Shown: positions 44,015 through 52,324 of the stretch, in pieces
How positions within the stretch are numbered: position 1 is the first letter of the stretch
Layout of the letters: each line of letters starts with the position of its first letter
NCBI RefSeq assembly: GCF_000213055.1
Contig: NZ_CM001165.1
Coordinates: 5,788,945 to 5,852,944, forward strand
Length of the DNA: 64,000 nt
Direction: 5' to 3'
DNA from: Streptomyces sp. Tu6071
Lineage (GTDB): Bacteria > Actinomycetota > Actinomycetes > Streptomycetales > Streptomycetaceae
Notes under the pieces: generated by a model
What the model was told of the DNA's origin: nothing
The model's input: only the letters and a program-made list of their open reading frames with translations
Databases searched by the model: none
Position numbers and translations under genes: made by a program

Positions 44015-44713
44015 ATGCCCCAGAAGACCGCCGTGTCCGAGGAGAGGGCGGGGACGACGCCGCGACGCCGGACCGGCCCGCCCTGGTGGGGGAAGATCCT
44101 CGCCGCCCTCGTGGCACTCGTCGTGCTGTTCGTCCTGCTCGTCCGGTTCGCCGTGATCCCCGGCCTCGGTGAGCTGTTCGGCGAGGAGACCCACGACCGC
44201 ACGGGCCCCGCACTGCTCAAGTCCATCAAGGACATGAGCCGTTACGAGGCCGCCACCGGCAACTTCCAGGTCGTCGTGGACCTGGAGAAGGACACCAAGT
44301 ACCTCCCCGACGCCCTCAAGGGCAAGCGCACGCTGTACGTCGGCGCCGGCACCGTCTCCGCCTACGTGGAACTCGGCGGCCTCAAGGACGACGACGTCCG
44401 CGTCAACGACGACCGCACCGAGGCGACCCTGCGCCTGCCGCACGCTGTGCTCGGCAAGCCCGCGCTCGACCCCGACCGCTCCTACGCGGTCTCCAAGCAG
44501 CGCGGACTCCTCGACCGGCTCGGCGACTTCTTCTCCGACAACCCCAACGACGAACGCGCCGTCCAGAAGCTCGCCGCCCAGCACATCGGCGACGCCGCCA
44601 AGGACAGCGAACTCACCGGGCGCGCCGAGAAGAACACGACGGCGATGATGGAGGGACTGCTGCACTCGCTCGGCTTCGACACCGTGCACGTCACGTACGC
44701 GGCGAAGAAATGA
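44015..44713 (+). CDS. DUF4230-family membrane-anchored protein
   Basis: 232 residues from ATG 44015 (GAGAGGGGAG just upstream; an earlier ATG at 43958 is in frame). A basic N-terminus, one membrane helix (about residues 30-52) and an extracytoplasmic domain with the DUF4230 pattern: ALLKSIKDMSRYEAATGNFQV split as ALLKSIKDMS and RYEAATGNFQVVVDLEKD, then TLYVGAGTVSAYVELGGL. The function of DUF4230 is unknown; family members sit on the outer face of the membrane. Its last 23 bp overlap the end of the convergent tetR gene. Confidence 0.82.
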   Translation: MPQKTAVSEERAGTTPRRRTGPPWWGKILAALVALVVLFVLLVRFAVIPGLGELFGEETHDRTGPALLKSIKDMSRYEAATGNFQVVVDLEKDTKYLPDALKGKRTLYVGAGTVSAYVELGGLKDDDVRVNDDRTEATLRLPHAVLGKPALDPDRSYAVSKQRGLLDRLGDFFSDNPNDERAVQKLAAQHIGDAAKDSELTGRAEKNTTAMMEGLLHSLGFDTVHVTYAAKK

Positions 44714-45446
44714 CCTCGTGAGCCCCGGCCTCCGCCCGCGCCCGCGGCAAGCCCGCGGGCGCGAGCGCGAGGAGCCCCGCCACCAGCTCGGCGAAGGGCC
44801 CGTCGACCGGCTCGCTGTCCAGGATGCCCCGCAGCAGCGCGGCGAGTCCGGGATCGCGCTGCGCGCTCACCGCGAGCAGCGCGACGAAGTCGTGCACGAG
44901 CTGGCGTTCCAGCTCGGCGCGCGCCACGCGGCGCCCGTCGAGCCACAGGAGGGCCGTCGACTCGGCGAGCGAGACCCACGACCGCACGACGAGATCGAGG
45001 CGCGCCGAGGGCTCGGCGACGCCGAGGTGGGCGAGGATCTGGTCCCGCGCCGCCTGCCGCACCGCGTCGATGAGCGCGTTCGCCGCCTGCCCCGAGGGCA
45101 CGGCGGGACCGCCGCGCATGAGCGCCGAGAACCCGGGACCGTGCGCGTCCACGAAGTCGAAGTACCGCTCCATGACCCGCAACAGCCGCGCGCCGAGCGG
45201 CCCTTCGTGCGGCTCCACGAAGCGGTGCGCGAGGTCGTCGGCGGCCCGGCGCAGCGCGGCCTCGTAGAGGCTGAGCTTCCCGGGGAAGTAGTGGTACACG
45301 AGGGGCCGCGAGATCCCGGCGGCAGCCGCGATCTCGTCTATGGACACGTCGGCGGGAGGGCGGCGGCTGAACAACTCCAGTGCCACGGAGATCAACTGTT
45401 CCCGACGCTCCTCGACACCCATCCTGCGGCGCACCCCGGTCGTCAT
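44691..45446 (-). CDS. TetR-family regulator
   Basis: 251 residues from ATG 45446 (ATG at 45422 is an alternative). DNA-binding helices VSIDEIAAAAGISRPLVYHYF (VSIDEIAAAAG plus ISRPLVYHYF) at about residues 34-54, then a helical ligand domain of TetR type. The target may be the convergent DUF4230 gene or a distant operon. Upstream, 45447-45632 holds GC-rich CCGGAGCC-type repeats and no gene. Confidence 0.88.
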   Translation of the reverse strand: MTTGVRRRMGVEERREQLISVALELFSRRPPADVSIDEIAAAAGISRPLVYHYFPGKLSLYEAALRRAADDLAHRFVEPHEGPLGARLLRVMERYFDFVDAHGPGFSALMRGGPAVPSGQAANALIDAVRQAARDQILAHLGVAEPSARLDLVVRSWVSLAESTALLWLDGRRVARAELERQLVHDFVALLAVSAQRDPGLAALLRGILDSEPVDGPFAELVAGLLALAPAGLPRARAEAGAHEVISSPRT

Positions 45447-45632
45447 ACGAACAGCCTACCGAGAGCGGCGTGTTAGAGGGGCGCGGGTCCCGGAGGGACG
45501 CGCACGGGCCCGCCCGTTCCCGCCGCCGGAGCCCACCGCCCGTTCCCGCCGCCGGAGCCTGCCCGCCCGGTCCCGCCGGTCCGTGCCCGCCCGGCCGCCG
45601 TTCCGGCCCCCGCCGCGCCGCCTCCGCGCGCC

Positions 45633-47651
45633 TCAGCCCAGTCCGTCGAGCGTGCCGCCGCTCACGAGCATGGCGCTCAGCGTCGCCGTCGAGCCCTTCG
45701 GGGCCGGGAGGGCGAAGAGGCGGGTCGGCGAGGCGCCGCGGATGCCGTCGCGCGCCGTGATCGAGGCGACGCCCCCGGAGCCCGCCGCGAGGACGTACCA
45801 CGTACCCGAGGGTGCCTTCCACATGGCGCCCGCGAGGACGTCCGGCTGCCGCGGGCCGCACGAGGCCGAGTCGGCCGCCTGCGCGGCGACGGCCCCGAGC
45901 GGGTGGCCGGGCGCGCGGTACTCGGCGAGCGTCAGCGTCCCGCCCCCGCGCCACGTGTCCATCCGCGTGCACGCCCACCGCGCCGTCCCCGCCCCCTCGG
46001 GCAGCGGCTGACTCGCGTACGACCAGGAGTTGACCGCCCGCACCCCGCGCCCCTGGCCCGCCACGAGCGAGCACGCCGAGGGCGCCCACGCCGTCCGGCT
46101 CGCGAGGTCGTCGACCTCCCCCGGCGCGGTCGGCGAGCCGGTCGTGAGGTGCGCGGGCAGGAGGTCGCCGAGGTCGGAGTACAGCCGCGCGTGCCCGTCG
46201 ACCCCGGTGACCTGCACCGTGTTCCACGTCGTGCAGCCGCCGTCGGGGGCGGGCGTGCGCCCCGGCTGCTGGAAGGGCCACACCGTCCCGTCCCGCTCCG
46301 TCGTGAACGGCGTGGACGCGCGCTGCGGGACGCGCAGATCCCGCTGCGCCACGGACTTCACCCACGGCGCGGTCAGGTACCGCACGTTGCCGTCGGTACG
46401 CGCCACCGCGACCACGGCGGCGCCCGCCTCGTCGATCCCGTCGGCCCGGACGAGATCGAGCGCCGGATCGCCGAAGCCGTCGCCCGCCGCCTCCGCGTAC
46501 CGCACGAGGCGCAGCCCGTCGTAGAAGAGCACGATGTCCGCTCCCGCCGTGTGCCCCGCCCACAGCAGCCGCGGCGGTCCCGCCGGGCCGCCGAGCGGGG
46601 TGCCGGGCGTCGCCGAGACGTGCGTACGGGGTCCGGGGTGGCCCCAGGCGCGCAGGGCCCGGCCGAGCAGGGCCCGGTCCGAGACGAGCCCGCCGCGCGC
46701 GGGCCACACCGAGAAGTCCCGGCGCGTCGCCGTCTCCCACGCGTCAGGCGCCACCGTCGTCAGGCGCGCCGGGTCGAGCGCCTCGCGCTCCGTCGCGCTC
46801 GGCACGTACGCGGGCTCCTCGCTCCGCGTGAGCGACCACCCCGTGAACGCCGCCCCGCACACGAGGAGCACCGCCGCGCCCGCGCCGAACGCGCGCACGC
46901 CCTGGCGGCGCCGGACGAGGTCGGTGGGCCGGGCCTGGAGCGAGCAGGCGTCGAACTCCGGCGAGGCGAGGAGCGCCGCCGCGTGCGCCCCCGCCGGGAG
47001 CTCGACCCCGGCCGCCTCGCCGAGCGCGGCCCCCGCGTCCGCCGCGCCCGCCTCCGTCAGCAGCGCCCGTGCCGCCTCCGCGTCGAGCCCCTCCAGGTGG
47101 ACCAGCGCGTACGCGGCACGGCCCGCCCCGCTCAGCCGCGACAGCGCCTGGTCGAGGGCGAGTTCCTCGGTGCCGCCCGCGCGCGGGAAGAGCCTCAGCC
47201 CCCACACCCGCGGCAGCCCGGACGGCACCCGCGCCTTCCCCGGGCCCCCGTCGCCGCAGGCCCGCAGCGTCTCGCGCAGCACCCGCGCCCGCACGCAGGC
47301 GTACCCCGCGTCCCGCGCCGAGCCCCCGGCACCGCCGCGCCCCGTACCGCCCGCGGCCCCCGCCCCGCGCGGTCCCGGCACCCGCGCGCCCGCGAGTTCC
47401 CTGGGCCTCGGCAGGGCCCGCTGGGTCAGCGCGTGCGCCGCGAGGACGCGGCGGGCGCGGCCGAGCGAGGCGGGCAGGACGACGTGCGCGAGGCGCACGA
47501 GCCGCGGGTAGTGCTCGACGAGCGCCGCCTCCGCCTGGGCGAATCCGACCGGCGCCGGGCCGGGGGACGAGGGGGCGGTGCCGGAACGCGACCGGCGGGA
47601 GCTTCGGGGGGCGAGCTTCGCAGAATCCACGTCCAGCGCAACGAGACACAC
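45633..47651 (-). CDS. Membrane protein with N-terminal sigma-factor-like domain and large outer domain
   Basis: 672 residues from GTG 47651 (GTG in codon 8 is an alternative). The cytoplasmic part resembles an ECF sigma factor in outline: ALVEHYPRLVRLAHVVLP near residue 45 (region-2-like) and LSRLSGAGRAAYALVHLEGLDAEAARALL near 180 (region-4-like, here split by a Pro/Gly linker). Neither half keeps the full promoter-contact motifs. One membrane helix (about 245-265) leads to a 400-residue extracytoplasmic domain, beta-rich with several Cys. I recognise no named family for the whole. Upstream lies the response regulator of a two-component system, same strand, 63 bp away. A membrane-tethered regulator or a degenerate sigma-like sensor are both possible. 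Confidence 0.65.
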   Translation of the reverse strand: MCLVALDVDSAKLAPRSSRRSRSGTAPSSPGPAPVGFAQAEAALVEHYPRLVRLAHVVLPASLGRARRVLAAHALTQRALPRPRELAGARVPGPRGAGAAGGTGRGGAGGSARDAGYACVRARVLRETLRACGDGGPGKARVPSGLPRVWGLRLFPRAGGTEELALDQALSRLSGAGRAAYALVHLEGLDAEAARALLTEAGAADAGAALGEAAGVELPAGAHAAALLASPEFDACSLQARPTDLVRRRQGVRAFGAGAAVLLVCGAAFTGWSLTRSEEPAYVPSATEREALDPARLTTVAPDAWETATRRDFSVWPARGGLVSDRALLGRALRAWGHPGPRTHVSATPGTPLGGPAGPPRLLWAGHTAGADIVLFYDGLRLVRYAEAAGDGFGDPALDLVRADGIDEAGAAVVAVARTDGNVRYLTAPWVKSVAQRDLRVPQRASTPFTTERDGTVWPFQQPGRTPAPDGGCTTWNTVQVTGVDGHARLYSDLGDLLPAHLTTGSPTAPGEVDDLASRTAWAPSACSLVAGQGRGVRAVNSWSYASQPLPEGAGTARWACTRMDTWRGGGTLTLAEYRAPGHPLGAVAAQAADSASCGPRQPDVLAGAMWKAPSGTWYVLAAGSGGVASITARDGIRGASPTRLFALPAPKGSTATLSAMLVSGGTLDGLG

Positions 47652-47713
47652 CCCCCGAGGTCACCTGCCGCCGCCCCCCAGGGCGTGTCCGCACGGGACG
47701 TCGAGGCCGTGCT

Positions 47714-48370
47714 CTAGCCCGGCTGCTTCCCGTCGAGGAAGGCGAGCACCGCGAGGACCCGGCGGTTGTCGTCGTCGGAGATCTCAAGACCCAGGCGGGC
47801 GAAGATGTTCGACGTGTGCTTCGCGACCGCCCGCTCGGTCACCACGAGCCGCTCGGCGATCGCCGCGTTCGAGCGGCCCTGCGCCATCAGTTCGAGCACC
47901 TCGCGCTCGCGCGCCGTGAGCCGGGCCAGTGGCCGCTCGGCGGCGGGACGGCGCAGCAACTGCGAGATCACCTGCGGGTCCATCGCCGTGCCGCCCGCGG
48001 CGACCTGCCGCACCGCCGCCACGAACTGCTCGGCGTCGAACACCCGGTCCTTGAGCAGGTACCCGACCCCGCCGTTGCCGTCCGCGAGCAACTCCCGCGC
48101 GTACAACTGCTCGACGTGCTGCGAGAGCACGAGCACCGGGAGCCCCGGCCGGGCGCGCCGTGCCGCGAGCGCGCACTGCAGGCCCTCGTCGGTGTACGAG
48201 GGCGGCAGCCGTACGTCTACGACCGCGACGTCCGGGCGCTCCTCGGCGAGCGCCCGGCTCAGCTCGGGCCCGCTCTCCACCGCGGCGACGATCTCGCAGT
48301 CGTACGCTTCGAGCAGCCGCACGAGACCGTCCCGCAGCAGAAACAGGTCCTCGGCTAGGACAACACGCAC
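47714..48370 (-). CDS. NarL/LuxR-type response regulator
   Basis: 218 residues from GTG 48370. Receiver domain with acidic pocket AEDLF, phosphoacceptor Asp in VVDVRLPPS (about 52) and Lys in YLLKDR. The C-terminal LuxR helix-turn-helix is LTAREREVLELMAQGRSNAAIAERL (LTAREREVLELMAQG then RSNAAIAERL). The start overlaps the histidine-kinase gene by 16 bp, so the two are translated together. Target genes are unknown; the sigma-like membrane protein is next downstream. Confidence 0.92.
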   Translation of the reverse strand: MRVVLAEDLFLLRDGLVRLLEAYDCEIVAAVESGPELSRALAEERPDVAVVDVRLPPSYTDEGLQCALAARRARPGLPVLVLSQHVEQLYARELLADGNGGVGYLLKDRVFDAEQFVAAVRQVAAGGTAMDPQVISQLLRRPAAERPLARLTAREREVLELMAQGRSNAAIAERLVVTERAVAKHTSNIFARLGLEISDDDNRRVLAVLAFLDGKQPG

Positions 48371-49728
48371 GGCAGCTCCACGGTGGCCAGAGTGGGGCCG
48401 CCGGGGGGAGAGCTGACGGCCAGGACACCGTCGAAGGTACCGAGCCGGCGCTCGACCCCGGCGAGCCCCGTCCCCTTCGCGGCCGTCGCCCCGCCCCCGC
48501 CGTTGTCCCCGACGCTGATCCGCAGCCGTCCCTCGCGGTACCCGAGGTCGATCCAGGTCCGGTCGGCGCCCGCGTGCTTGACCGCGTTGGCGAGCAGCTC
48601 GCTCGTCGCGAAGTACGCCGCCGCCTCGACCGGCGCCTCGGCGCGCCCCGGCACGTCCGCGACGACCTCCGCCTCGACGGGCAGCCGCAGCGCCAGCGCC
48701 CGCACCGCGTCCACGAGCCCGCGCTCGGCGAGCACCGGGGGGTGGATGCCGCGCACGAGGTCCCGCAGCTCGCCGAGCGCCTCCGCCGAGGACTGCCGCG
48801 CCTTGCCGAGCAGTTCCTTGGCCTTCGCCGGGTCGCGTTCCACGAGCGACTCGATCAGTCCGAGGTCCATCCCCACCGCGACGAGCCGCGCCTGCGCCCC
48901 GTCGTGCAGGTCCCGCTCGATGCGGCGCAGTTCGGCCGCCGAGGTGTCGACCGCGTCCTCCCGGGTGGCCGTGAGCCGGTTGATCCGCGCGGCCATCTCC
49001 TGCTCACGGCTCGGCGCGAGCACCGCGCGCGTCAGCCGGAAGTACGCCTGGACGAACGCCGGGGCCGACCAGCGCGCCGTGAGCCCGATCACCACGCCGA
49101 GCGCCAGAGCGAGGAGGCCCGTCGCCTGGCTGTCCACCGGGACGAACAGGTACCACTCCGGGCTGTCCTCGAAGATCCGCCAGCCCCCGGCGGCGAGCAC
49201 CGCGCCCCACACCGGGTAGAGCAGCACGAGCGGCGCGAGGACCGACAGGATCACGCCCGCCGTGCAGTCGAGGAACAGCCACCCGATGTCCCGCCACGTG
49301 GCCGGGTCCCGCAGCAGCGCGAGGCACAGGCCCGCCTCGCCCGCGAAGCCGGGCGCGAGCGGCGGCAGCGGCCGGTACGCGACCCCGATCCGCACCCCGC
49401 CCCACTCGCGGGCCCGCAGGCGGCGGCCCAGCGCGTACTCGCGGATCACGGCGAGGACCGGCGGCGTCGTGATGAGCCCGACGCCGAGCGGGATCAGGCA
49501 GAGGGAGACCAGGACGAGGCAGAACAGCCCGCACGACACGGCGAGCGAGACACCCGCGAGCGCCGCCCCCCGCCCCGCGGCGCGGAAGGTCCGCAGGACC
49601 CCGCCCCCCTCGTCCCGGCGCCCGTCGTCGTCCGCCGCCAGGAGCCGCCCGGCCGCCCGTTCACCGGCGCGCAGGCGCTCGTACACCCGCCGCCCGCCCT
49701 CTTCCCCGCCCGCCGTCAGCCCACCCAT
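48355..49728 (-). CDS. Sensor histidine kinase, NarL-partner type
   Basis: 457 residues from ATG 49728 (GAGGTT precedes; an ATG at 49794 would add 22). Four to five membrane helices form the input domain. Then come HisKA_3 with the phosphoacceptor His in ERDLHDGAQARLVAVG (about 305) and a GHKL ATPase with N-box ELLANAVKHAG, G1 DNGGGG and GLAGVERRL. It phosphorylates the coupled LuxR-type regulator. The signal is unknown; no large extracellular sensor is present, so it may sense the membrane. Confidence 0.93.
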   Translation of the reverse strand: MGGLTAGGEEGGRRVYERLRAGERAAGRLLAADDDGRRDEGGGVLRTFRAAGRGAALAGVSLAVSCGLFCLVLVSLCLIPLGVGLITTPPVLAVIREYALGRRLRAREWGGVRIGVAYRPLPPLAPGFAGEAGLCLALLRDPATWRDIGWLFLDCTAGVILSVLAPLVLLYPVWGAVLAAGGWRIFEDSPEWYLFVPVDSQATGLLALALGVVIGLTARWSAPAFVQAYFRLTRAVLAPSREQEMAARINRLTATREDAVDTSAAELRRIERDLHDGAQARLVAVGMDLGLIESLVERDPAKAKELLGKARQSSAEALGELRDLVRGIHPPVLAERGLVDAVRALALRLPVEAEVVADVPGRAEAPVEAAAYFATSELLANAVKHAGADRTWIDLGYREGRLRISVGDNGGGGATAAKGTGLAGVERRLGTFDGVLAVSSPPGGPTLATVELPCVLS

Positions 49729-49873
49729 GATCAACCTCTTCGCCCACCACGGACCCACCGGCCCGATCGGGCCCCGGCGGCCCGACACCCCCAATTCTGC
49801 GGATCGCCGCGGCGCGGGGGCAGCCGTCTTACCCCCGTGGTGGGGGTGTACCTGGGTACACCCTCGGAGCGGG

Positions 49874-50070
49874 GAGCGGAGGTCTTGCCCTCGGTGTCGG
49901 GGGGGGCCTGGCCCTGACGGCTGGCGCGGGGAGCGGGGGCCTGGCCCTCGTGGCTGGCTCGGAAAGCGGGGGCCGGGCCCTTACGGCTAGCTAGGAAAGG
50001 CGGGGGCCGGGCCCTCGCAGCCGGTGTGGCGAGCCGAGGCCGGGCCCTCGCGCCCGCTGCGGGGAGCCGG
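49874..50070. repeat. Five to six 33-34-bp tandem repeats upstream of the histidine kinase
   Basis: The 411-bp non-coding stretch 49729-50139 is filled by units built on GGGGGCCTGGCCCTCGTGGC or GGGGGCCGGGCCCTTACGGC. They start near 49905, 49936, 49969, 50003 and 50037, plus a weaker copy near 49876. Units diverge 10-30 %. No gene is supported in the region. Confidence 0.85.
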
Positions 50071-50139
50071 AGGCCGGAGCCGAAAGCCCCGCGTTCCCGC
50101 CCCTCCGGCCGCGGGGCCCCTCCCAGGCGGCCCGCGCGC

Positions 50140-51183
50140 TCAGCCCCGTACCGCCCCCAGTCCCGCCAGCGCCTCCGCCTCCTTCGCCGCGTCCAGCCCC
50201 AGCGCCGATCGCGGGTTCGTCCGCGGCGGCATCGTCTCCCCGCCCTCGCCCGACACCCACGCCCACGTGTCCGCGACCGTCTCCGCCACCGGCCTGCACC
50301 GCAGTCCCGCCTCAAGCGTCGGGGTCACGTCCGCCGTGTGCATCGCCCCGTGCATCTCGCCGGGCGGGCACCACACCGGCAGCTCCGTCCACGGCTCGAT
50401 CCCCGCCGCCTCCACCTGCTCCGGGGCCGCCCAGCGCAGCACCGCGTCCGAGCCGGTCACCGCGCGGCAGGTCTCCAGGAACTCGCCCATCGTCGTGTGT
50501 CCCGAGGGACTGACCAGGTCGAAGGCCCCCGCGTGCCCCGCCGCGCCCGCGTCGAGGAGCCACGCCGCGAGGTCCCGCGCGTCGATGTACGCGAGCGGCA
50601 GCTCGCGCGGCCCCGGGGCGAGCACCTCGCCGCCGCGCCGCATCCGCAGCAGCCACCACGGCAGCCGCCCCACGTTCTCGTACGGGCCGAGGATGAGCCC
50701 CGCCCGCGCGAAGAGCGCGCGCTCCTCGCCGAAGGCGCGCGCGACGGCGAGTTCACCGCCCCGCTTGTCGCTCGGGTAGTCGCGCGCCTCCGCGTCCGGG
50801 TCGCCCTCGACGAGCGGCGCCCCGACGCCCGTCCCCGCCGCGCGCGGCCACGTGTACACGGAGCACGTCGACACGTAGACGTACCGCCCGGCCCGCTCCT
50901 TGAGCGCCTCGGCCGCGTCCCGCACCGCCCGCGGCCCGTGCGACCACGTGTCCACGACGAGGTCCCACTCGCCGCCTTCGAGCGCCGCGAGGCCGCCCGG
51001 CGCCGTGCGGTCGCCGACGAGCGCGCGGGCGCCCTCCGGCACGGGCTTCGTGCCCCGGTTGAGCACGGTCACGTCCCAGCCGCGCGCGAGCCCCGCCTCG
51101 ACCGTCGCGCGCCCGACGAACTCGGTCCCGCCCAGGACGAGCAGCCGTGTCGCCGACGCGTTCGCTGATGTGTTCGCTGTCAT
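50140..51183 (-). CDS. NAD-dependent epimerase/dehydratase-family reductase
   Basis: 347 residues. Rossmann NAD motif LLVLGGTEFVGRATVE (about residues 14-29), then YVYVSTCSVYTWPR and the long strand RAGLILGPYEN typical of extended short-chain dehydrogenases/isoflavone-reductase-like enzymes. The catalytic Tyr-x3-Lys is present (YPSDK, about 139-143), but the C-terminal part is compact. Substrate unknown. ATG 51183 lies 132 bp from the winged-helix gene upstream, same strand. Confidence 0.82.
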   Translation of the reverse strand: MTANTSANASATRLLVLGGTEFVGRATVEAGLARGWDVTVLNRGTKPVPEGARALVGDRTAPGGLAALEGGEWDLVVDTWSHGPRAVRDAAEALKERAGRYVYVSTCSVYTWPRAAGTGVGAPLVEGDPDAEARDYPSDKRGGELAVARAFGEERALFARAGLILGPYENVGRLPWWLLRMRRGGEVLAPGPRELPLAYIDARDLAAWLLDAGAAGHAGAFDLVSPSGHTTMGEFLETCRAVTGSDAVLRWAAPEQVEAAGIEPWTELPVWCPPGEMHGAMHTADVTPTLEAGLRCRPVAETVADTWAWVSGEGGETMPPRTNPRSALGLDAAKEAEALAGLGAVRG

Positions 51184-51315
51184 GACACGAGCGTGCCCGC
51201 TCCGGACGGGACCGGGGACCGTATTTCGCTCTCGGGGGATCTTGTGCGCTGTCGGCCGAACCCCGGCGTGTACGGGAACCTTCCCGCACCTGGCGCGGCG
51301 GGCCGGCGCCCCCGC

Positions 51316-51903
51316 TCAGCCCAGCGGCGGCGTGTACTTGTAGCCGACCCGCCGCACCGTCTGGATGCTGTGCCGGTACGCGCTGCCGAGCTTGCGGCGC
51401 AGCCGCGCGATGTGCACGTCCACGGTCCGCCCGTCGCCGACGTGCCCGTAGCCCCACACCGTCGTCACCAACTGGTCGCGCGTGTGCACCCGGTGGGGGT
51501 GTGCGACGAGGTGCGCGAGGAGTTCGAACTCCAGGTACGTGAGGTCCAGCGGGCGGCCGTCGACCTCGGCGGTCCTGCGGTGCGCGTCGACCCGTACGGC
51601 CTCGGCGCGGGGCGCGGGCGCGGGCTCCGGCACGGCGCTCACGGCGGGCGCGGCGGCCTCCGCGAACGGCGGCTGCTGATCGGCCGGTACGAGCACGAGG
51701 TACCCGACCATCGGCGGGTTGCCCGGCAGCGCGGGCAGCGTGTGCGGCGGCACGGGGAGCCAGGTCGCCCCGGCGGGCAGCGCGACCTCGGGGGCGGGCG
51801 CGGGCTCGCCCGCCTCGACGGCCCGCAGCCGGTGCCGCGGGGGGCTCGCCGGGCTCACGGGCCGGGTGAGCGGGGCGGCGGAGAGGGAAGGGTGGTTCGC
51901 CAT
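51316..51903 (-). CDS. Orphan winged-helix regulator next to glnII
   Basis: 195 residues from ATG 51903. The first 95 residues are Pro/Ala-rich and disordered, with no receiver domain. The last 100 are an OmpR/PhoB-type DNA-binding domain: RPLDLTYLEFELLAHLV, GYGHVGDGRTVDVHIARLRRKLG split as shown, and RRVGYKYTPP. Such receiver-less proteins are known as atypical regulators that act without phosphorylation. It sits beside glnII in the same orientation, 421 bp downstream, which is the usual Streptomyces neighbourhood. Control of nitrogen genes is possible but unproven. Confidence 0.88.
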   Translation of the reverse strand: MANHPSLSAAPLTRPVSPASPPRHRLRAVEAGEPAPAPEVALPAGATWLPVPPHTLPALPGNPPMVGYLVLVPADQQPPFAEAAAPAVSAVPEPAPAPRAEAVRVDAHRRTAEVDGRPLDLTYLEFELLAHLVAHPHRVHTRDQLVTTVWGYGHVGDGRTVDVHIARLRRKLGSAYRHSIQTVRRVGYKYTPPLG

Positions 51904-52024
51904 GGGAGGTGTCAGCTCTTTTCGCACGAAGCGGCACCGAGACGGTGCCGGGGATGCCACGGAGGGGACATTCGTCGTCGCGCGGACCGAAGACCTGAGC
52001 CCGGCCGGAGGGGCGGGGAGGGTG

Positions 52025-52144
52025 TTAGAGGGCCCGAGCGTTCCGCGGGGGCTGACACACCCGGTCGAAATCGTGGTGCTGACGGGACGGCCAGAACGGT
52101 TCGAGGTCGACACGACCCGTCACGAGGTTCCGGAAGCTGTCCAT
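52025..52144 (-). CDS. Possible 39-residue leader or small protein between glnII and the winged-helix gene
   Basis: ATG 52144 to a stop at 52025. The sequence MDSFRNLVTGRVDLEPFWP is neither repetitive nor low-complexity, and codon choice is Streptomyces-like. It lies about 120 bp before the winged-helix start in the same direction, so it could be a short upstream frame of that mRNA. It is only a candidate: no strong ribosome site precedes it. The rest of 51904-52324 holds the glnII terminator and nothing else recognised. Confidence 0.4.
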   Translation of the reverse strand: MDSFRNLVTGRVDLEPFWPSRQHHDFDRVCQPPRNARAL

Positions 52145-52222
52145 GCGTCCATTGAAGCAGATGACCTGAGAGGCAGGGAGAGGGTTTCGGCCGAAGCCGG
52201 AGCAAAAAGCCGACAACGAAAA

Positions 52223-52251
52223 GGGCGTTCACCCCGTCATGGTGAACGCCC
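52223..52251 (-). terminator. Intrinsic terminator of glnII
   Basis: Perfect 11-bp stem (GGGCGTTCACC / GGTGAACGCCC) with a 7-base loop. On the minus strand it is followed by TTTTCGTT, the clearest classic terminator in this window. Confidence 0.88.
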
Positions 52252-52324
52252 CCGGGCCCGCGCGCCTCGCCGCGCGCGCCCGGCCGCCGGGCCGGTCACC
52301 CGGCCCGAAAGACCCTCCCGGGCC

